A stretch of DNA of 64,000 nucleotides from Carposina sasakii (GCA_014607495.2 CP053161.1:6519115-6583114), one strand, 5' to 3'; positions 11,018-22,662 are shown, numbered from the stretch's first letter. Notes: a model not told the origin generated them from the letters alone. Made by a program: numbers and translations.

Positions 11018-12652
11018 CAGTACACATATTCGGTATTATTACTGAAAAATTTAAAGATAAATTTTTAGCCAAAATCATTGCACAATGCATTAAAATAGCC
11101 AATATTCCACATAATCAGGTAATCAAGCCGGCCATTACGATAAAGACTGGCAAATCGCTTTTCCATTGAAATTGAACGTGAAAGAATCCTAAATGAACCA
11201 TTTGCAGATCCCTAAATCTCGGAGGCTTCTCGAGCATTAGGGAAGCCTCACGATCTGACGCCATTGTTGAACTCGACTCAACTACAGTTTATCAGTAAGC
11301 ACCTACGAGTATTTAAGGTGTTTAAAAATTATTTTTATGAAAAATGTGAAAATTCAATTCTAAAATGATAATAAAATCATTCGTTCCTTAATCTTCATTG
11401 TACACACACAATTGAAGTTATTTGCTGATTTTTTATATAATATATTTCAAGGAGTTTCTATATGATTTGAATTCATTTGATAGCTTTGGTATCGGGTCTG
11501 AGCAAATAAAGCTACTTATGACCTTTATAATTTTTTATACGTAGATAATTTTTATCGATCCATAAATAAAGGGAAGGATTCTTCAAGACATGATAAAAAT
11601 GGAAGGAAGGAGAAATATTCAAAAATCTTAAAATTTCATTTTCAAGACAGCATTTTCATTAATGGAGCATCTCCGCTTCCATTAATAACAGGACAAATAT
11701 CAGGCATTGTGTAACTAAAGGTAATTTATCAAACAGAGCGAAAGTTTGCAACTTTCCAAAGCTCCAGTGCTCCGTGTAATAAACTTGCCAAATTAAGTCA
11801 AAGTCGTTACAAAATAAGTGAGTAGACGGACACGGGACGAAAATGCGATGGAAACGAAAGGAGCAAGACCTTGGTGATTCTTTAGGGATATGAAGGTACT
11901 GTTTGTCAGGTTTAAAAGTGTCTTTTACGACGCGAGTTGATATTCTTTAGATGTAAAATTTTATGTTTATAGAATAAATATAAAACCCTTAAAGAATATA
12001 TGAAATATTTCTATATATTGTTTTGTACGACATTATTACTAGATTTTTTAGTTTGTTTTGTAAAGAATATTCTAGGTATAATAGCTAAGTCACCGAAAAT
12101 GCGAATAACTTCGTTAATCCTCGAGTTAAACCTCGCTAGCAGGTAAACACAGGTAGGTGCACCTACATTACTGTCACAATGTATTTAGAGCTTTAATACC
12201 TAAGTGTCCAATAAAGTGAAGCATTAAAATATTCTATACCCCCGGCCATATTCATAACAGTAACATTAGACCACCATAACAGTAAAAGCTAGTAAGGTGG
12301 GGCCAGAAATAGTAAGTTAGGCGGCCGGTTTGGGTCAAACCGATATAATTATGAGCTCATAATTTTTTATATTACCCGCCGTTATGCAGTTAATGTGTCT
12401 GTGACAAGAATATCTTGGAGTTTTGTGGGTCGGAGCTTTGGAGTAGAGTCCGTTTCACAGAATTACTCCTTTGCCTGATATCGGAACTAATTTTTTTTTA
12501 TGCAATACACCGATAATTAGACTCATACATACAATAACTAGCGCCATTATTCAAAGGAACTGTTTGGTGAAACGCATTCTAAACAAAAGCGGTTGAGTCC
12601 CCAAAATTATAATTTCAATATTCAATCTTTTTTTTCAAGCCTGTTCAGAATC
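11018..12652. other. Gene-free AT-rich stretch
   Basis: No coding region, RNA gene or recognised mobile element. Plus-strand CGGAGGCTTCTCGAGCATTA followed by AGGGAAGCCTCACG near 11220-11255 is a small imperfect inverted pair with no obvious meaning. Confidence 0.5.
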
Positions 12653-12654
12653 AT

Positions 12655-12735
12655 ACATACATATAATCACGCCTGTATCCCTTACGGGATAGGCAGAGCA
12701 CCAACGGCCGATAGAACCACATCTCACACTGAAAT
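12655..12735 (-). repeat. Family A fragment
   Basis: ACATACATATAATCACGCC, CCCTTACGGGATAGGCAGAG and GCCGATAGAACCACAT identify a 5'-truncated family A copy. No TSD was resolved. Confidence 0.7.
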
Positions 12736-13293
12736 GATGTATGAGCCATAGAAGTATAAACTACCACTTTTCTGCCTAAACTAAACGGGATACAGTGACC
12801 TGATTTATGTATATCCATTTCTCAATTCATCCATCTAATGGGTTTTAGTTTTTCCTTGAGAACAAACTGTCGATACATCATTGTATGCAAATAAGCCGAG
12901 CTCTGCGATGTTTTTTGAAGGCCGTATTGATAACATCCATCCTATTTTCTAGAATAAACACTATAGCTTGGGGTTCGCCATATTTCTTACAATCCTTTAC
13001 GAGTTTAGGACACCTGGCATTGGCGCTAGAGTGTATGCAATTTGAACAGTACTTTAAACATTTTCTTTTAGTTCCATAAAAAACCACGAGACTTTTCATG
13101 TAAATAAAGAGGACAATATTTTGGGCTCCGTTCGATACACAAATATATAACGGTTTTCGTCTTACATCGTATCTATAATCACGTCACTGGTTTTCGTTAA
13201 AGCTGAAATTAAATCTATGCGCAGAAGTTTTATAATTTCCTGGTCGCCTATGTACGGGCGGCGGGTGACTAGGGTAAATTTACATAAAAAAAT
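12736..13293. other. Gene-free stretch
   Basis: Overlapping open frames on both strands at 12878-13099 cover the same 200 bases. Neither has a recognisable motif, and their mutual overlap suggests a locally stop-poor segment rather than a gene. Confidence 0.45.
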
Positions 13294-13440
13294 ACATACA
13301 TACATACATATAACCACGCCTTTATCCCTTACGGGGTAGGCAGAGCACTAAGGGCCGATAGAACCACATGGTGCTACTTCTGACCAATTTTTAGGGTATA
13401 GTTGAGATGTACAAGTTCGGTTAGTAGTGACAGGTGGTCA
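13294..13440 (-). mobile_element. Family A retroelement with 12-bp TSD
   Basis: Perfect direct repeats ACATAAAAAAAT at 13282-13293 and 13441-13452 flank a 147-bp copy with the (ACAT)n tail on its left and GGTTAGTAGTGACAGGTGG on its right. The TSD shows it is an independent insertion, truncated at its 5' end. Confidence 0.85.
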
Positions 13441-13550
13441 ACATAAAAAAATGTTTATAGGATTATAGTATTCATTCATAATAATAGTCAAAAAGTCCAA
13501 AAATTTGCATAACAGCAGAAGAAAATAAGTCATATAACTAGAAACTAATG

Positions 13551-13682
13551 GTGTTATTACAAAAGAGCGCCTAAAGTTAGACTCGATTTAAATATGACAT
13601 TTGACAGCAAAATGTATGGCATATTAGCCAAATTTAGGGCACGTTTAGTTTAAAAAATGTTTAATTTCTTTTGTAATAACAC
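13551..13682. mobile_element. Family H MITE, 132 bp
   Basis: The 16-bp TIRs are perfect: GTGTTATTACAAAAGA at the left and TCTTTTGTAATAACAC at the right. Interior landmarks are CTAAAGTTAGACTCGATTT and ATGACATTTGACAGC. A partial copy lies at 51540-51614. Confidence 0.8.
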
Positions 13683-14543
13683 GGTAATAATTTAAATGTG
13701 AGAAAGGTAGAAAATATTAAACTAATGTGGTACCCAACTTAAAAAGTTTACCAGTTGTAGAAATTAGCTTATCAGTCATTGTATTAACCTTCCAACTTGA
13801 CTTTAAAAGTTTTCACGAGAATAAAAAGGAAAAAAGCTTTGTTTGTTAAGAGTATTATGTTTGAAAATTTTATTTTCATTCCCGAGTTTGCCGGTTTTTG
13901 TCGAGGTAATGTTATGAAACCGACTGAACTACGCTTCGTAGAGAATTACTTGGAGGAATAATAAAGAAACAAGACAATATACTTACTTCAATTTTGGCTT
14001 CTGGTACCGTGTAGGGTAAATGAAGAATTATTTAACTTTCGGTAATAAATGGAAACTATGAAATGAGTCATGTTGGTAAAATAATGTAAAGGGTGATAGC
14101 GATATCGTAGAAAACTTTGTGGAGTGAATAAGAAAAGGATTTCTAGTTTATTTAGTTATATTTTAAACTTACCAATACATTACTCACCTAAAACCTTTTA
14201 AAAATTTATAATATATGAACTGTCAACGTATAATAATAAAAAAGAATGATTTAACAAAAACAGCAATGTATAGTCAAGAAATATGCCATTATGTTCCCAC
14301 TGTAGTCGCTTTGTAGCTCATAGCAGTGCTACGCAGACTGCAGCCTGTGTACCGTTCTACTTTATTATCAACTTACATTCTCCGATGAAAAAACTTAAGA
14401 AATATATCGCATAGCCAAGTCGTGGCGACATAAACACGACTTATATATATTATATTATAGGTAAATACTAATTTGAACTAAACTACAAAATGATCCAACT
14501 AAACTTGGTGTATACTACGAGCGTAGAAAAATATAAAAGTTAC
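13683..14543. other. Gene-free stretch, probably intron
   Basis: If the exons at 14544 and 8126 belong to one gene, this and the DNA down to 8606 are intronic. Nothing else is recognised. Confidence 0.45.
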
Positions 14544-14728
14544 CTAGCGCAAACTTGACGCCGGTCCACGCTGTGCGGACATAGGCGAACAGCCGGCGGT
14601 AGAGCGGGCGATGGTGCCGGCGCCGGCGCACGGGGGCCTCCGCGTCCGGAGTCGAGGGGGCGGGCTCCCCCCCGTCGCCCGCGCCCCCCCGACCCTCCAC
14701 CGACGACGCCGTGGCGTTGCCCACCCAG
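14544..14728 (-). CDS. GC-rich N-terminal exon, possible alternative of the 8.1-kb exon
   Basis: Product not recognised. A donor, CTAG|GTAACT, ends the exon at 14544 in phase 1. The frame is open from 14728, where an acceptor-like TAAAG would fit, and encodes 61 complete codons: VGNATASSVEG, a Gly/Pro/Glu-rich linker, then RRRRHHRPLYRRLFAYVRTAW and TGVKFAL. A stop lies four codons above the GTG that precedes GNATASS and there is no in-frame ATG. So the exon is joined to an upstream exon, starts at GTG, or carries an error. With an initiator Met the start would fit the N-myristoylation pattern (Gly2, small residue at 6). GC content is far above its surroundings. The Pro-Leu-Tyr-x-Arg and Trp pattern, the final Ala-Leu and the phase match the exon at 8126. 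Confidence 0.55.
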
Positions 14729-16202
14729 CTTTACGCGAAAACGCTTCCGCTACGCTAATGAAACCGCACCTTTATCACACACGCACACGTTTGCACATGA
14801 ATTTTGCATTACACTGCTTCTTTTGGTTTTGCACCGTATTTTGTCACACTATTAAATAAGCACTTCTCAAGTCTATTAGAATATTTGAGATGGGTTGTAA
14901 ATGCCGACGTTAATGTTATTCTAACTAGCGCTTTGTGAAAGGGCTTCCCTAAGGAAGATTTGGAGTGTTAAATAATTTAAAGAGCATTCGAGCTTCGTTA
15001 CTACGGTCGAATTGGTGTCTAGTTAGTTTGGAGTTGACGTTGAGGTTAAATAAACTTAATCCGACGTTGACGTTGAGGTTCAATAAGTTTTTGTTTTTTC
15101 TTGTGTTGTTCAGTAAAGCAGGCAGGTGGCGCTGGCGAGTAGTCTGGGAACAAAGAAACAAGCTGTTAGTCTTGTTAGTGCCGAGCGGAAAAATTAGTTT
15201 GTAGTTAATCGAGGAAGCGTTAGGTGATTGCTTTTTAATTGGATTCGGGAGCAGTTGTGGCAATTTAATTTTGATGTTTGTATGTAGATTTTAGCAGCCG
15301 GTGCTGTGCTATTATTTAATATATTAAAAGCATTGCAAAAAAGATAGTAACCGTGGTAAGCAAGTATGATTCAGTGTTTGAGAGATCTAAAGCCTGTTTG
15401 GGTATATATTATAGACAAGGATGAGATAGACCAAGTAAGATATCGTTTATGTAATTTGTATTGATTTCCTGTTTATAATTCACATATTATATTTACATTA
15501 TTATATACACACATATTATTTATTTATAACCCGTCACCACACAACACCGTTGCTGATAAATTTTCCAAATTTGCTACCAAAACGCAAACTAACGGTAAAC
15601 AGAATTATCGTATTAACGAATTAACCACTCTCGAAGCTGTTGAATTACAAATCCATCCTTTCTGAAGGTCACAACCTTAGAGGAAATACGAAGAGGAGGA
15701 GAGTAACGTGATGTTTGTGTATAGAAAACTAGGCAATACTTAATGCATGCGGATTGAGGGCCCGTGTACTAAAAGGGTTTGAAAGGGTTTGAAACTATGC
15801 TTAGGATTTAATACTCATTCTAAAACAATTGTATAGTTAGTTTAGGAATTTGTGCTTCTCAATTAAGCGAGTTATAGCCTAAAATGTCAGGCCCTCAGAC
15901 CGAATATGCCGTCTGCGTATCGGACAAACTATGGACACTAGAGCTAAAGTATTTACGCTAAAATCTAAGTTAATGATAAATTAAAATTTGTACTACAATG
16001 GTTTATTTCAAAACGCTGTCATATCTTGTAAATATTCGTTCAAAATTGGCCCTCAGCCGCACCCATGTTTAACACCATTACAATAAAATCACAAGCCTTC
16101 AGTTAATGTTTGAAATGCTATCTGCTGCTAATTAATTTGTACGGATGTGGCCGCGTCCGTTCCTATGCGATGCGATGCATTTGGTGGGGTTGGACCCTTA
16201 AG
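14729..16202. other. Region upstream of the GC-rich exon
   Basis: The 14949-15263 stretch lacks stops on both strands in single frames (about 100 codons minus, 79 codons plus). It contains two GACGTTGAGGTT units, but neither frame begins with ATG or shows a motif. It may be a 5' untranslated exon or promoter-proximal DNA of the minus-strand gene. Downstream to 16202 nothing is recognised. Confidence 0.35.
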
Positions 16203-16372
16203 TAATCCCGTTAATTTCCGTCCCGAAGGAATAGGAAAATCTTTTCTTATCGAAGTCCTACGTCATATAAAAAAACACACCTAAGTTTCAGGTCTCTAGG
16301 ATCAGCTTGATCATCATTAGGCTATGCGTTGATATGTTAGTCATTCAGGACGAAGCATTTTATACGTATGGA
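16203..16372 (+). repeat. Family L repeat (sister copy at 55142)
   Basis: AAGTTTCAGGTCTCTAGG, TTAGGCTATGCGTTGATA and GTCATTCAGGAC with AAGCATTTTATA match the copy at 55142-55327 in the same order. This is a common type of lepidopteran interspersed repeat; the class is uncertain. Confidence 0.6.
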
Positions 16373-16428
16373 TAGTGACCCGCCGCGCCGCTGTCTTATA
16401 GACGCAAGGTTGAAGGCTATCAACCATA

Positions 16429-16580
16429 ATCGCAGCTTTCATACTATAGGGACACATCTCGAAAATTTTGTGATTTTGATTTTTAATAATATATCGGTAC
16501 AAAATCAATACGCAAACATATTAAACGCATTTTCCCAATAACCATTTTTTTTCGAGTTTTGCCCCTATGAAAGCTGCGAT
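16429..16580. mobile_element. MITE with ATCGCAGCTTTCATA ends
   Basis: Left end ATCGCAGCTTTCATACTATA and right end TATGAAAGCTGCGAT are inverted repeats (15 bp perfect, then similar GGG/CCC and TCTCGAAAA/TTCGAGTTTT blocks). The interior is AT-rich and non-coding. No clear TSD. Confidence 0.7.
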
Positions 16581-16589
16581 ATATTAACC

Positions 16590-16747
16590 TATACCGCGTT
16601 ATTTACATTAGCAGTCGTAGCTCTACATTGACCATCGGATCGCCTTTTATCCTTGCTTCACGGTCGCCTATACCGCATAATCTAAATTTATTAGCAGTCG
16701 TAGTTCTACATTGACCATATCCTTTTAATCATTGCTTCATGGTCACA
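16590..16747. repeat. Tandem duplication, 79-bp unit, two copies
   Basis: Units 16590-16668 and 16669-16747 both begin TATACCGC. They share ATTAGCAGTCGTAG, TCTACATTGACCAT and TTGCTTCA followed by GGTC. The arrays start just after the MITE at 16429-16580. Several substitutions and a small indel separate the units. Confidence 0.75.
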
Positions 16748-17165
16748 ACTGTTTGTGTTTGAAACAACAATACCTCGAGGCAGTTCTAGAGCTCAGCAAT
16801 TTCAGTCACTGTTAGTATGTCAGAGTTGAGTTTTGTTTTACTTAATTACCACTAGGGATTGAGTTTGGATTGCATTCTGGTTATAGAGTAGATGCAATGA
16901 GGAGGCGGCCAACGTTTGCGAGAATGGGGGATTTTTTGACAAGTTAAAATAACTGTCAAAAATAGATGGCGAGAGAGAATCTTCTACCTATATAATTTCG
17001 GGTAGGAGATTCGCTCACGACATCTATCCATGTGATTGGTAGTATACTTTTAATAGTTGTCAGAAAATCCCTCATTGCGGACTAAAGATTTACATACTAC
17101 TGTTGTAGCTGCCGCCCTAAACTTTATCCCCGTAACCTTCATTGCCGACACTACATACATATACT

Positions 17166-17385
17166 CTTACTCATGCTGTGTTCTCATAATAGGGTAGCCA
17201 GAACTGCAGGATCGCCAAGGAGATCTAACAGCCACGTTCAGTACATATATCAGGATCAGATGTTAACGTTCAGTTGCCAGCTCATCCCCCGAGAGAACGC
17301 CTCTAAATTTCTTAGTCGGCTCTTATGACATGCACAGAAGGAGATGCAGTTGATGTATTTTAGTAAAACCCTGCATGATGCGGTG
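17166..17385 (+). repeat. Family D repeat
   Basis: Landmarks are AGGGTAGCCAGAACTGCAGG, CAAGGAGATCTAACAGCCAC, GACATGCACAGAAGGAGATG and TGATGTATTTTAGTAAAACC. It is close to full length compared with the other copies. Confidence 0.75.
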
Positions 17386-17417
17386 TTATTCTGATGTACA
17401 AAGCTAGATATCAGCTA

Positions 17418-17527
17418 AGTTTCATTAACATGTGATTTCGAGTCTCAAATTTAGAGGAAAGTTTCACTACAATGCGCTATTTTTATATAATTTCGCTTAA
17501 CATACCTCTTTGGTACACCCCGTAGAA
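17418..17527. repeat. Family E, terminal half
   Basis: AACATGTGATTTCGAGTCTC and TTTCGCTTAACATACCTCTT with TACACCCCGTAG correspond to the distal part and terminal repeat of family E. The opposite end is missing. Confidence 0.6.
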
Positions 17528-18614
17528 ACAAATATTATTGTAAACACAAAGATCTTTGCCAACCCTTTACACGAAAATGGCTATATCTGAATGTAAATAG
17601 GAGATTTCCGAGGTGAACTACAGGATCCTTAAGTCAGGCGTGCATTCACGTTGATGAGGTGCGTACAGACTATAAACACTAAGTAGTTTATATCAAACAC
17701 GTACAACATCGCAGATGTTAGACCGAAATACATGTAGTCGAGAAATATATGTGTCTTTAGGATGGACTATGTGTAATTTGTCATGTCATTTGCATGTTCG
17801 CAGTTCATTTTGACCACATACTCGTAGTCCTTCTCACCTCACGGAATAATAAACTGCATAGAATATATTATTATGAACAGGTGACTATGGCTGAGTTTCT
17901 TAGTAGGTACTTTGTTCGTCCCCTGTTAACACTCAATATCAGCAGCAGTGGCCATCAGCAGCAGAAATTATGTTGAGTCCCCTTGCCGTCTTTTAAAGTT
18001 ATTTTAAGATAGGATGATTTGTACTAATAAATACATATATTAAGTTTAAAAAGCGATTGACTGGAAGAAATATCTTTTAAAGTTAATCTCGCATTTGTAC
18101 ATTATGTAGGTATTTTTTAAACATGGTTAAATGTTTTTAAACATGGTTCTTGTATGTAGGTCCAATGAAGAATATCAATAAATGGAGGATGTCTCCATAG
18201 TCATCTTGGGGATAACTCTTGTCCGTTAAAGAAACTAGTTAGTAGACACCTTTAGACTAAGTAACTGTACACACGGTGGGTATTCTCGACTGGGCGTTGT
18301 GCAAGGCGTTTTATACACATTTGCATTAAAATGGAACTCGATGCATGTAACTGGGTTGTATGTGGAATTCTAGTATTGGCTTCGTTTCCTATTATTTGAT
18401 ATTATCTGCGCGAGTCGAAGCGGCACTTAATAGGTTTGAATGTGGATGCAATCAGAATAATGCTAGGCTGATTCCCCAATGTCATGCCATGTTTTACCCT
18501 ACATGATAACGGCAGTTACAAAATAGCTTTGGTATGCGTTTGATGAGTATATCATTACACTTACACAATCTATTGAAATATTTAATAGCACCATAACTAG
18601 ATACGAGAAAAGAC
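17528..18614. other. Gene-free stretch
   Basis: A plus-strand open frame at 17794-17976 and a minus-strand frame at 18494-18679 have no recognisable motifs. No RNA gene is seen. Confidence 0.45.
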
Positions 18615-18765
18615 TGTAATATAATGGGTATGTTAAATAAAACGCTAAGGAAATAGTCAAGAAAAGAGAACCTGTCCAAAAAAAATATGCCTCACTAGTT
18701 AAGCGTTATGTCCATTAATATATGGAAAAATAAACATTTCATTTTAACCTTATGTTCGTATAGGT
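18615..18765. repeat. Decayed family E copy
   Basis: GGGTATGTTAAATAAAACGC, AATAGTC and TATGGAAAAATAAACATTTC parallel family E copies at 9468 and 27513, with many substitutions. Confidence 0.45.
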
Positions 18766-20942
18766 ACATATAAAATTCAATATTTAATGAAATAAAACAA
18801 ACTGGATCAATTTAAATGAATATTTGTGAACTGCTAGTATGTAAATTTACCACATGCCATGATTTCAACACTTTATCCACGATCTATTTTCTATCTTGGA
18901 AAACAAACCATTTTCTCTAATAATTACTTGTTAATTACTTAGTGTCATCTAACAGTCCTCTTATTGATTTTTAATTAACTCCATCTTCATTGACGTCGTG
19001 ATAATAAAAGTCGTTAACTGCTTCTGGAAGCATCTAGGTATCTATTAATCCATAAAATTAGTATGAGTTTTATATTATCTGCTATTTTACACCAATATGC
19101 AGAAGTGTTGTTGGAGTCACCTATTCAAATGTCCGCCACTGCTTTTTTTTTTTAAATATTTGTATCTAGAACAAATAATGTTGAGAAACACAATCAGGGC
19201 CCAGTATTTTAGAACGTGTCCAAAAAGCTGCTTTTGTATTACAGGGATTATAACGGATTATATTAGTAATGAAGATGGATTAGAGATGTCGTAATTTTAT
19301 CTTGAAGTGTAAAGCGAGATTTAACATAGAAAAGTTTAAGTTTATGGTCGGAGTACGCTTCAATAAGATCAAAAATAAACCTATGATTATATTCACATCT
19401 CTGAGACAAATAAATCGTTTTATGAGATCTCAAGCTTAAATTACAAGACTTGTAATCCTCTTACAACCTATAATATCCTCCACATATACCTACAAACAAG
19501 CACCTACCAAGCTACTCGTATTTAAAAAGTCACCGAACTATTTGCATGGCTTCAAACGAGTTTGATTCTGTTTGCTCTGAAGAATGTTCCCCGTCGTCGG
19601 TCAACTTGTTCCAGCTCATCTTAATTAACATTTTAATATGCCTCCGACCTACATTCTCCTTTTAGGAGATCGATTCACTGGTGTATAGTTTGAGAACTAT
19701 TTAGGGAACTGAATCTCGAATTCGCGAATAATACTGGGGGATATTGGTATGTACCTTTATTATGATGCGGGGTTGGAAACTTAAAAGCTATTATTAGCTG
19801 CTTTAAGATAGACAAATCTAGTGGGCTTTATTTCAAACTATATTTAGTAGATAAACTAAATATACTTTTTTAAATTTGAAGTTAGATGAGAACATTGGAA
19901 ATCGGCCTTTAATGGTAAGTACCTAGGAAGCGATCAAAATAGAAATACACGCTGCTAGTAAGTAACTGGTTAATATAAAAAGTAATACAAACAAGTATCT
20001 AATGATATTAATTTTGTTTTATATTACAACTTACCCACAGTAAGAAAATATAAATGTTTGACTTACCTTGTTTCTTCATTACTATGGTAAATAGTTTAAC
20101 AGTTAAAGTTTGAACATAATATTGAACATCGATGTTGACCTTTCGATTATGACATTGATCGATGTCAATATCGATGTTTTTCTAATATCGATCATCCCTA
20201 TTCAACTTATTTCTACTAATATTAAGGACTTAGAACTATATCAAGGAAGGCTACTTTTAGTGAGTCACATACATACTATTTTCAATTTGGGCACAGCCGA
20301 CTTCTTCAAAATCACTACCGTAAAATGAATTTATCCAGCGTGGGCCCTAATATAAATCACAGTGTGAAGAACTCACTTCAGACCCTGTCACTTTTATTTC
20401 CAAGGGGACAATGGGCTGTAGCGATCATACAAACTTACAATATTTACCATCCAAAGGATTCCAACCCTTATAACAGAAGTTTTAAATATCATAGCATAGG
20501 CATATGAAGGTTTGCAGGTATATAAATTAGACCATGTGTCTCTGTCATGCTGTAGAGCTGAATGGTGACGTCACGAGAGTTTATCGATAAAAAAGTTATT
20601 GCCACATGAATATTCACGTGAATAGCGAAATTTTAACGCATGTGGGCATCCAAAGTAATGCGATTTATGGTACCTTTAGTGTTAGTTATATCGTTATATT
20701 TAAGGTACAAAAAGTATGGAAATACCAATAAAGTTAATATTAGTAGGTACCTATATTAAATATGATAACCTAATACTGTAATAGACATATATTTGGGTAT
20801 TACCCAAATGCTTCAAAATCCATCAAATATCTAAATTAGTACATCGTTTTTAAATTTCCGGTCTAAACTTATTACTATGAGACAAGCAAAAAAACTATAG
20901 GGTTTTTTTTGCCATTTGCCTAAAAAACCCTAAAAAGAAACG
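18766..20942. other. Mostly unique AT-rich stretch
   Basis: Apart from the doubtful small ORF at 19546 there is nothing I can annotate. Two plus-strand open frames at 20110-20507 are low-complexity (Ile/Asp/Val-rich, built on ATCGATGT-like repeats) and are not credible genes. Confidence 0.45.
19546..19665 (+). CDS. Small ORF, 39 residues, doubtful
   Basis: ATG in a fair context opens MASNEFDSVCSEECSPSS, acidic and Ser/Cys-rich, followed by a hydrophobic run (LFQLILINILICL), then a stop at 19663-19665. That layout would suit a short N-terminus with a membrane segment, but no splice donor or promoter supports it and the surroundings are ordinary AT-rich DNA. No family is recognised. Confidence 0.15.
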   Translation: MASNEFDSVCSEECSPSSVNLFQLILINILICLRPTFSF

Positions 20943-21097
20943 AAGGGCTGATTTTTTCAAACGTCATAAATCTAAGAATAAAATAATGATTTCTCTATCA
21001 TCGATTGACTGTCTCTATCATGATCAAGTTTTAGAGAAAGACAGCTTCAACTCTTCTTCAGATGGACTATCTGACGTTTAGAAAAATCGGTCTTAAG
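20943..21097. mobile_element. MITE with AAGGGCTGATTTTTTCAAACG ends
   Basis: The left end (AAGGGCTGATTTTTTCAAAC, GTCA) is an imperfect inverted repeat of the right end (TGACGTTTAGAAAAATCGGT, CTTAAGG). The centre holds GACTGTCTCTATCATGATCA and TTTTAGAGAAAGACAGC. Similar elements are widespread in Lepidoptera by general knowledge. Confidence 0.7.
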
Positions 21098-21468
21098 GTG
21101 ACGCATTGCTCAATAATAAAATCCAAAACGTTCATAGCCGAAGGCCGACTGAGGGAAGGTTATTTCCATACAAATATGAGCGGGGACTAGGCTTAAATTA
21201 AAAGAGCGTACGTGACAAAACATATTTTTGCGTTTTATTTCAAAACCACACAATATTTTTATAAAGTGCAACTACATGATTTTAGTGTGTATTTAAGACT
21301 ATTGATATAACTATTGTGACTTAGATCGCTCTGGTTTGCCTGTAAAATTAACTAATCTGATTTAAAAGAGGTATCTTTAGTAGATTTTTTTATCGTATAA
21401 AGTCTATGTATCGTGTTTCTGCAACTATAAAAAGTAAGATAATGAAGAATTCGATTGTGAATAACACT

Positions 21469-21478
21469 TTTATTTATT
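21469..21478 (-). promoter_or_regulatory. Poly(A) signals of the 21.5-kb gene
   Basis: Two overlapping AATAAA hexamers on the minus strand (21473-21478 and 21469-21474) lie about 65 nt past the stop codon at 21544-21546. This spacing is normal for a short 3' UTR. Confidence 0.6.
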
Positions 21479-21543
21479 TTAAAATAACAATAATAGAACC
21501 TAAAATTAAAATTAAATATTAACTACCTATTAACTCCAAATAT

Positions 21544-21769
21544 TTACAAATAAAAGACGGCCTGCAAATCCTCCACCGATGGCAGCTTGCCCAAAAGGCT
21601 GGCCGTGTTGCCCCGCTGTATAGCAAGGCTTACGCGTTGGCCAAAATAGGCACCAGCCCTCCGGTCATTGGATGCTTCGACCAATTCGATTGTTAAATAT
21701 CGCTTTCCTATGTTTTGTGATAGCTGAGAAAAATCGACATAACTAACACCAATTGGACCAATTCGTCGT
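21544..21769 (-). CDS. Terminal coding exon of an unidentified protein
   Basis: A strong acceptor (pyrimidine-rich GTCACTTTTATTTGTTTTAAG) precedes 21769, and the frame then runs 75 codons to TAA at 21544. The first base is the third position of a split codon. It reads RRIGPIGVSYVDFSQLSQNIG, then GKRYLTIELVEASNDRRAGAY and ends QRVSLAIQRGNTASLLGKL with PSVEDLQAVFYL. GC content and codon choice are clearly higher than in flanking DNA. The stop is followed by poly(A) signals. The compact C-terminus with VSLAIQRGN looks conserved, but I cannot name the family. No ATG exists in frame, so upstream exons must lie at higher coordinates; 25395-25445 is a weak candidate in compatible phase. Confidence 0.6.
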
Positions 21770-21819
21770 CTTAAAACAAATAAAAGTGACACATAAGCCA
21801 CATAAAAAACTATCGACAA

Positions 21820-22662
21820 ATTGCTGCAATCACAGTCACAGCACTAGATATCCGCAGAAGCCTGTTTTGTAATAACCTGTGAAATGAACGTTTGATGACC
21901 GCTCGCTTCTCGACTCGGCAGCGAGTAATAACTGCGTCTAAGATATAAATGGATCACAATTAGCTTTTGTGATGAGATGACATACATCTGTAAGTAGCAC
22001 TCCCATCTCCATAATGCTAATGGCAGATATGTATCAAATTAATTTATATACGACTGCATTTCAGAACGACAAAAGTGACACTTACTAAATTGTACATGTT
22101 TGTAAGAAAGGACATTTGGATGTTTGTTAGTCTTTCACGAAAAAAACAGGAAAGATTTTCTAAGAAACTCGGTAGTTATATAAAGGTAGTTATTATTATA
22201 AACATAAGCAATAAGCATATTCATTGAGGCCACGAGTAAATCTTATATAATACCAAACCAAAAAATAAGACGTATGAACATTATACATACCTAAATGTTA
22301 TTGTGTCTTTTAAAACTTTTTCATATTAAATTGATTTACTAATCATTAAATGATACTGTTAGATCCGTCTCATATATAACGAAAATAGAACCACTTCCTA
22401 GAGCCCTTCAGAAGCAGACAGCGAGTAATAAAAGAGGCTCAACAACAACCGGTCCGCAATTAGGTATCGTGATGAAAATTGGGAGCGGTGAAATTTTAAC
22501 ACTCTAAAGAATGGTCATTTTTATTTTTAGACTGTTTAAAATAGTTGATTTTCCGGGGATTTTAACGTGATATGACTTTTTGAGCTGAAATGGTGTTATG
22601 ATGCATGCACGTAATTAAAAAAATACAATCCTCAATAGTTTTATATAGATATTAAGTTTGTA
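21820..22662. other. Gene-free stretch upstream of the terminal exon
   Basis: Presumably intron of the gene ending at 21544. No exon, RNA or repeat recognised. Confidence 0.4.

Noticed and set aside
20110..20328. An Ile/Asp-rich ORF
   Set aside because: It is produced by ATCGATGT-like low-complexity repeats; no domain.
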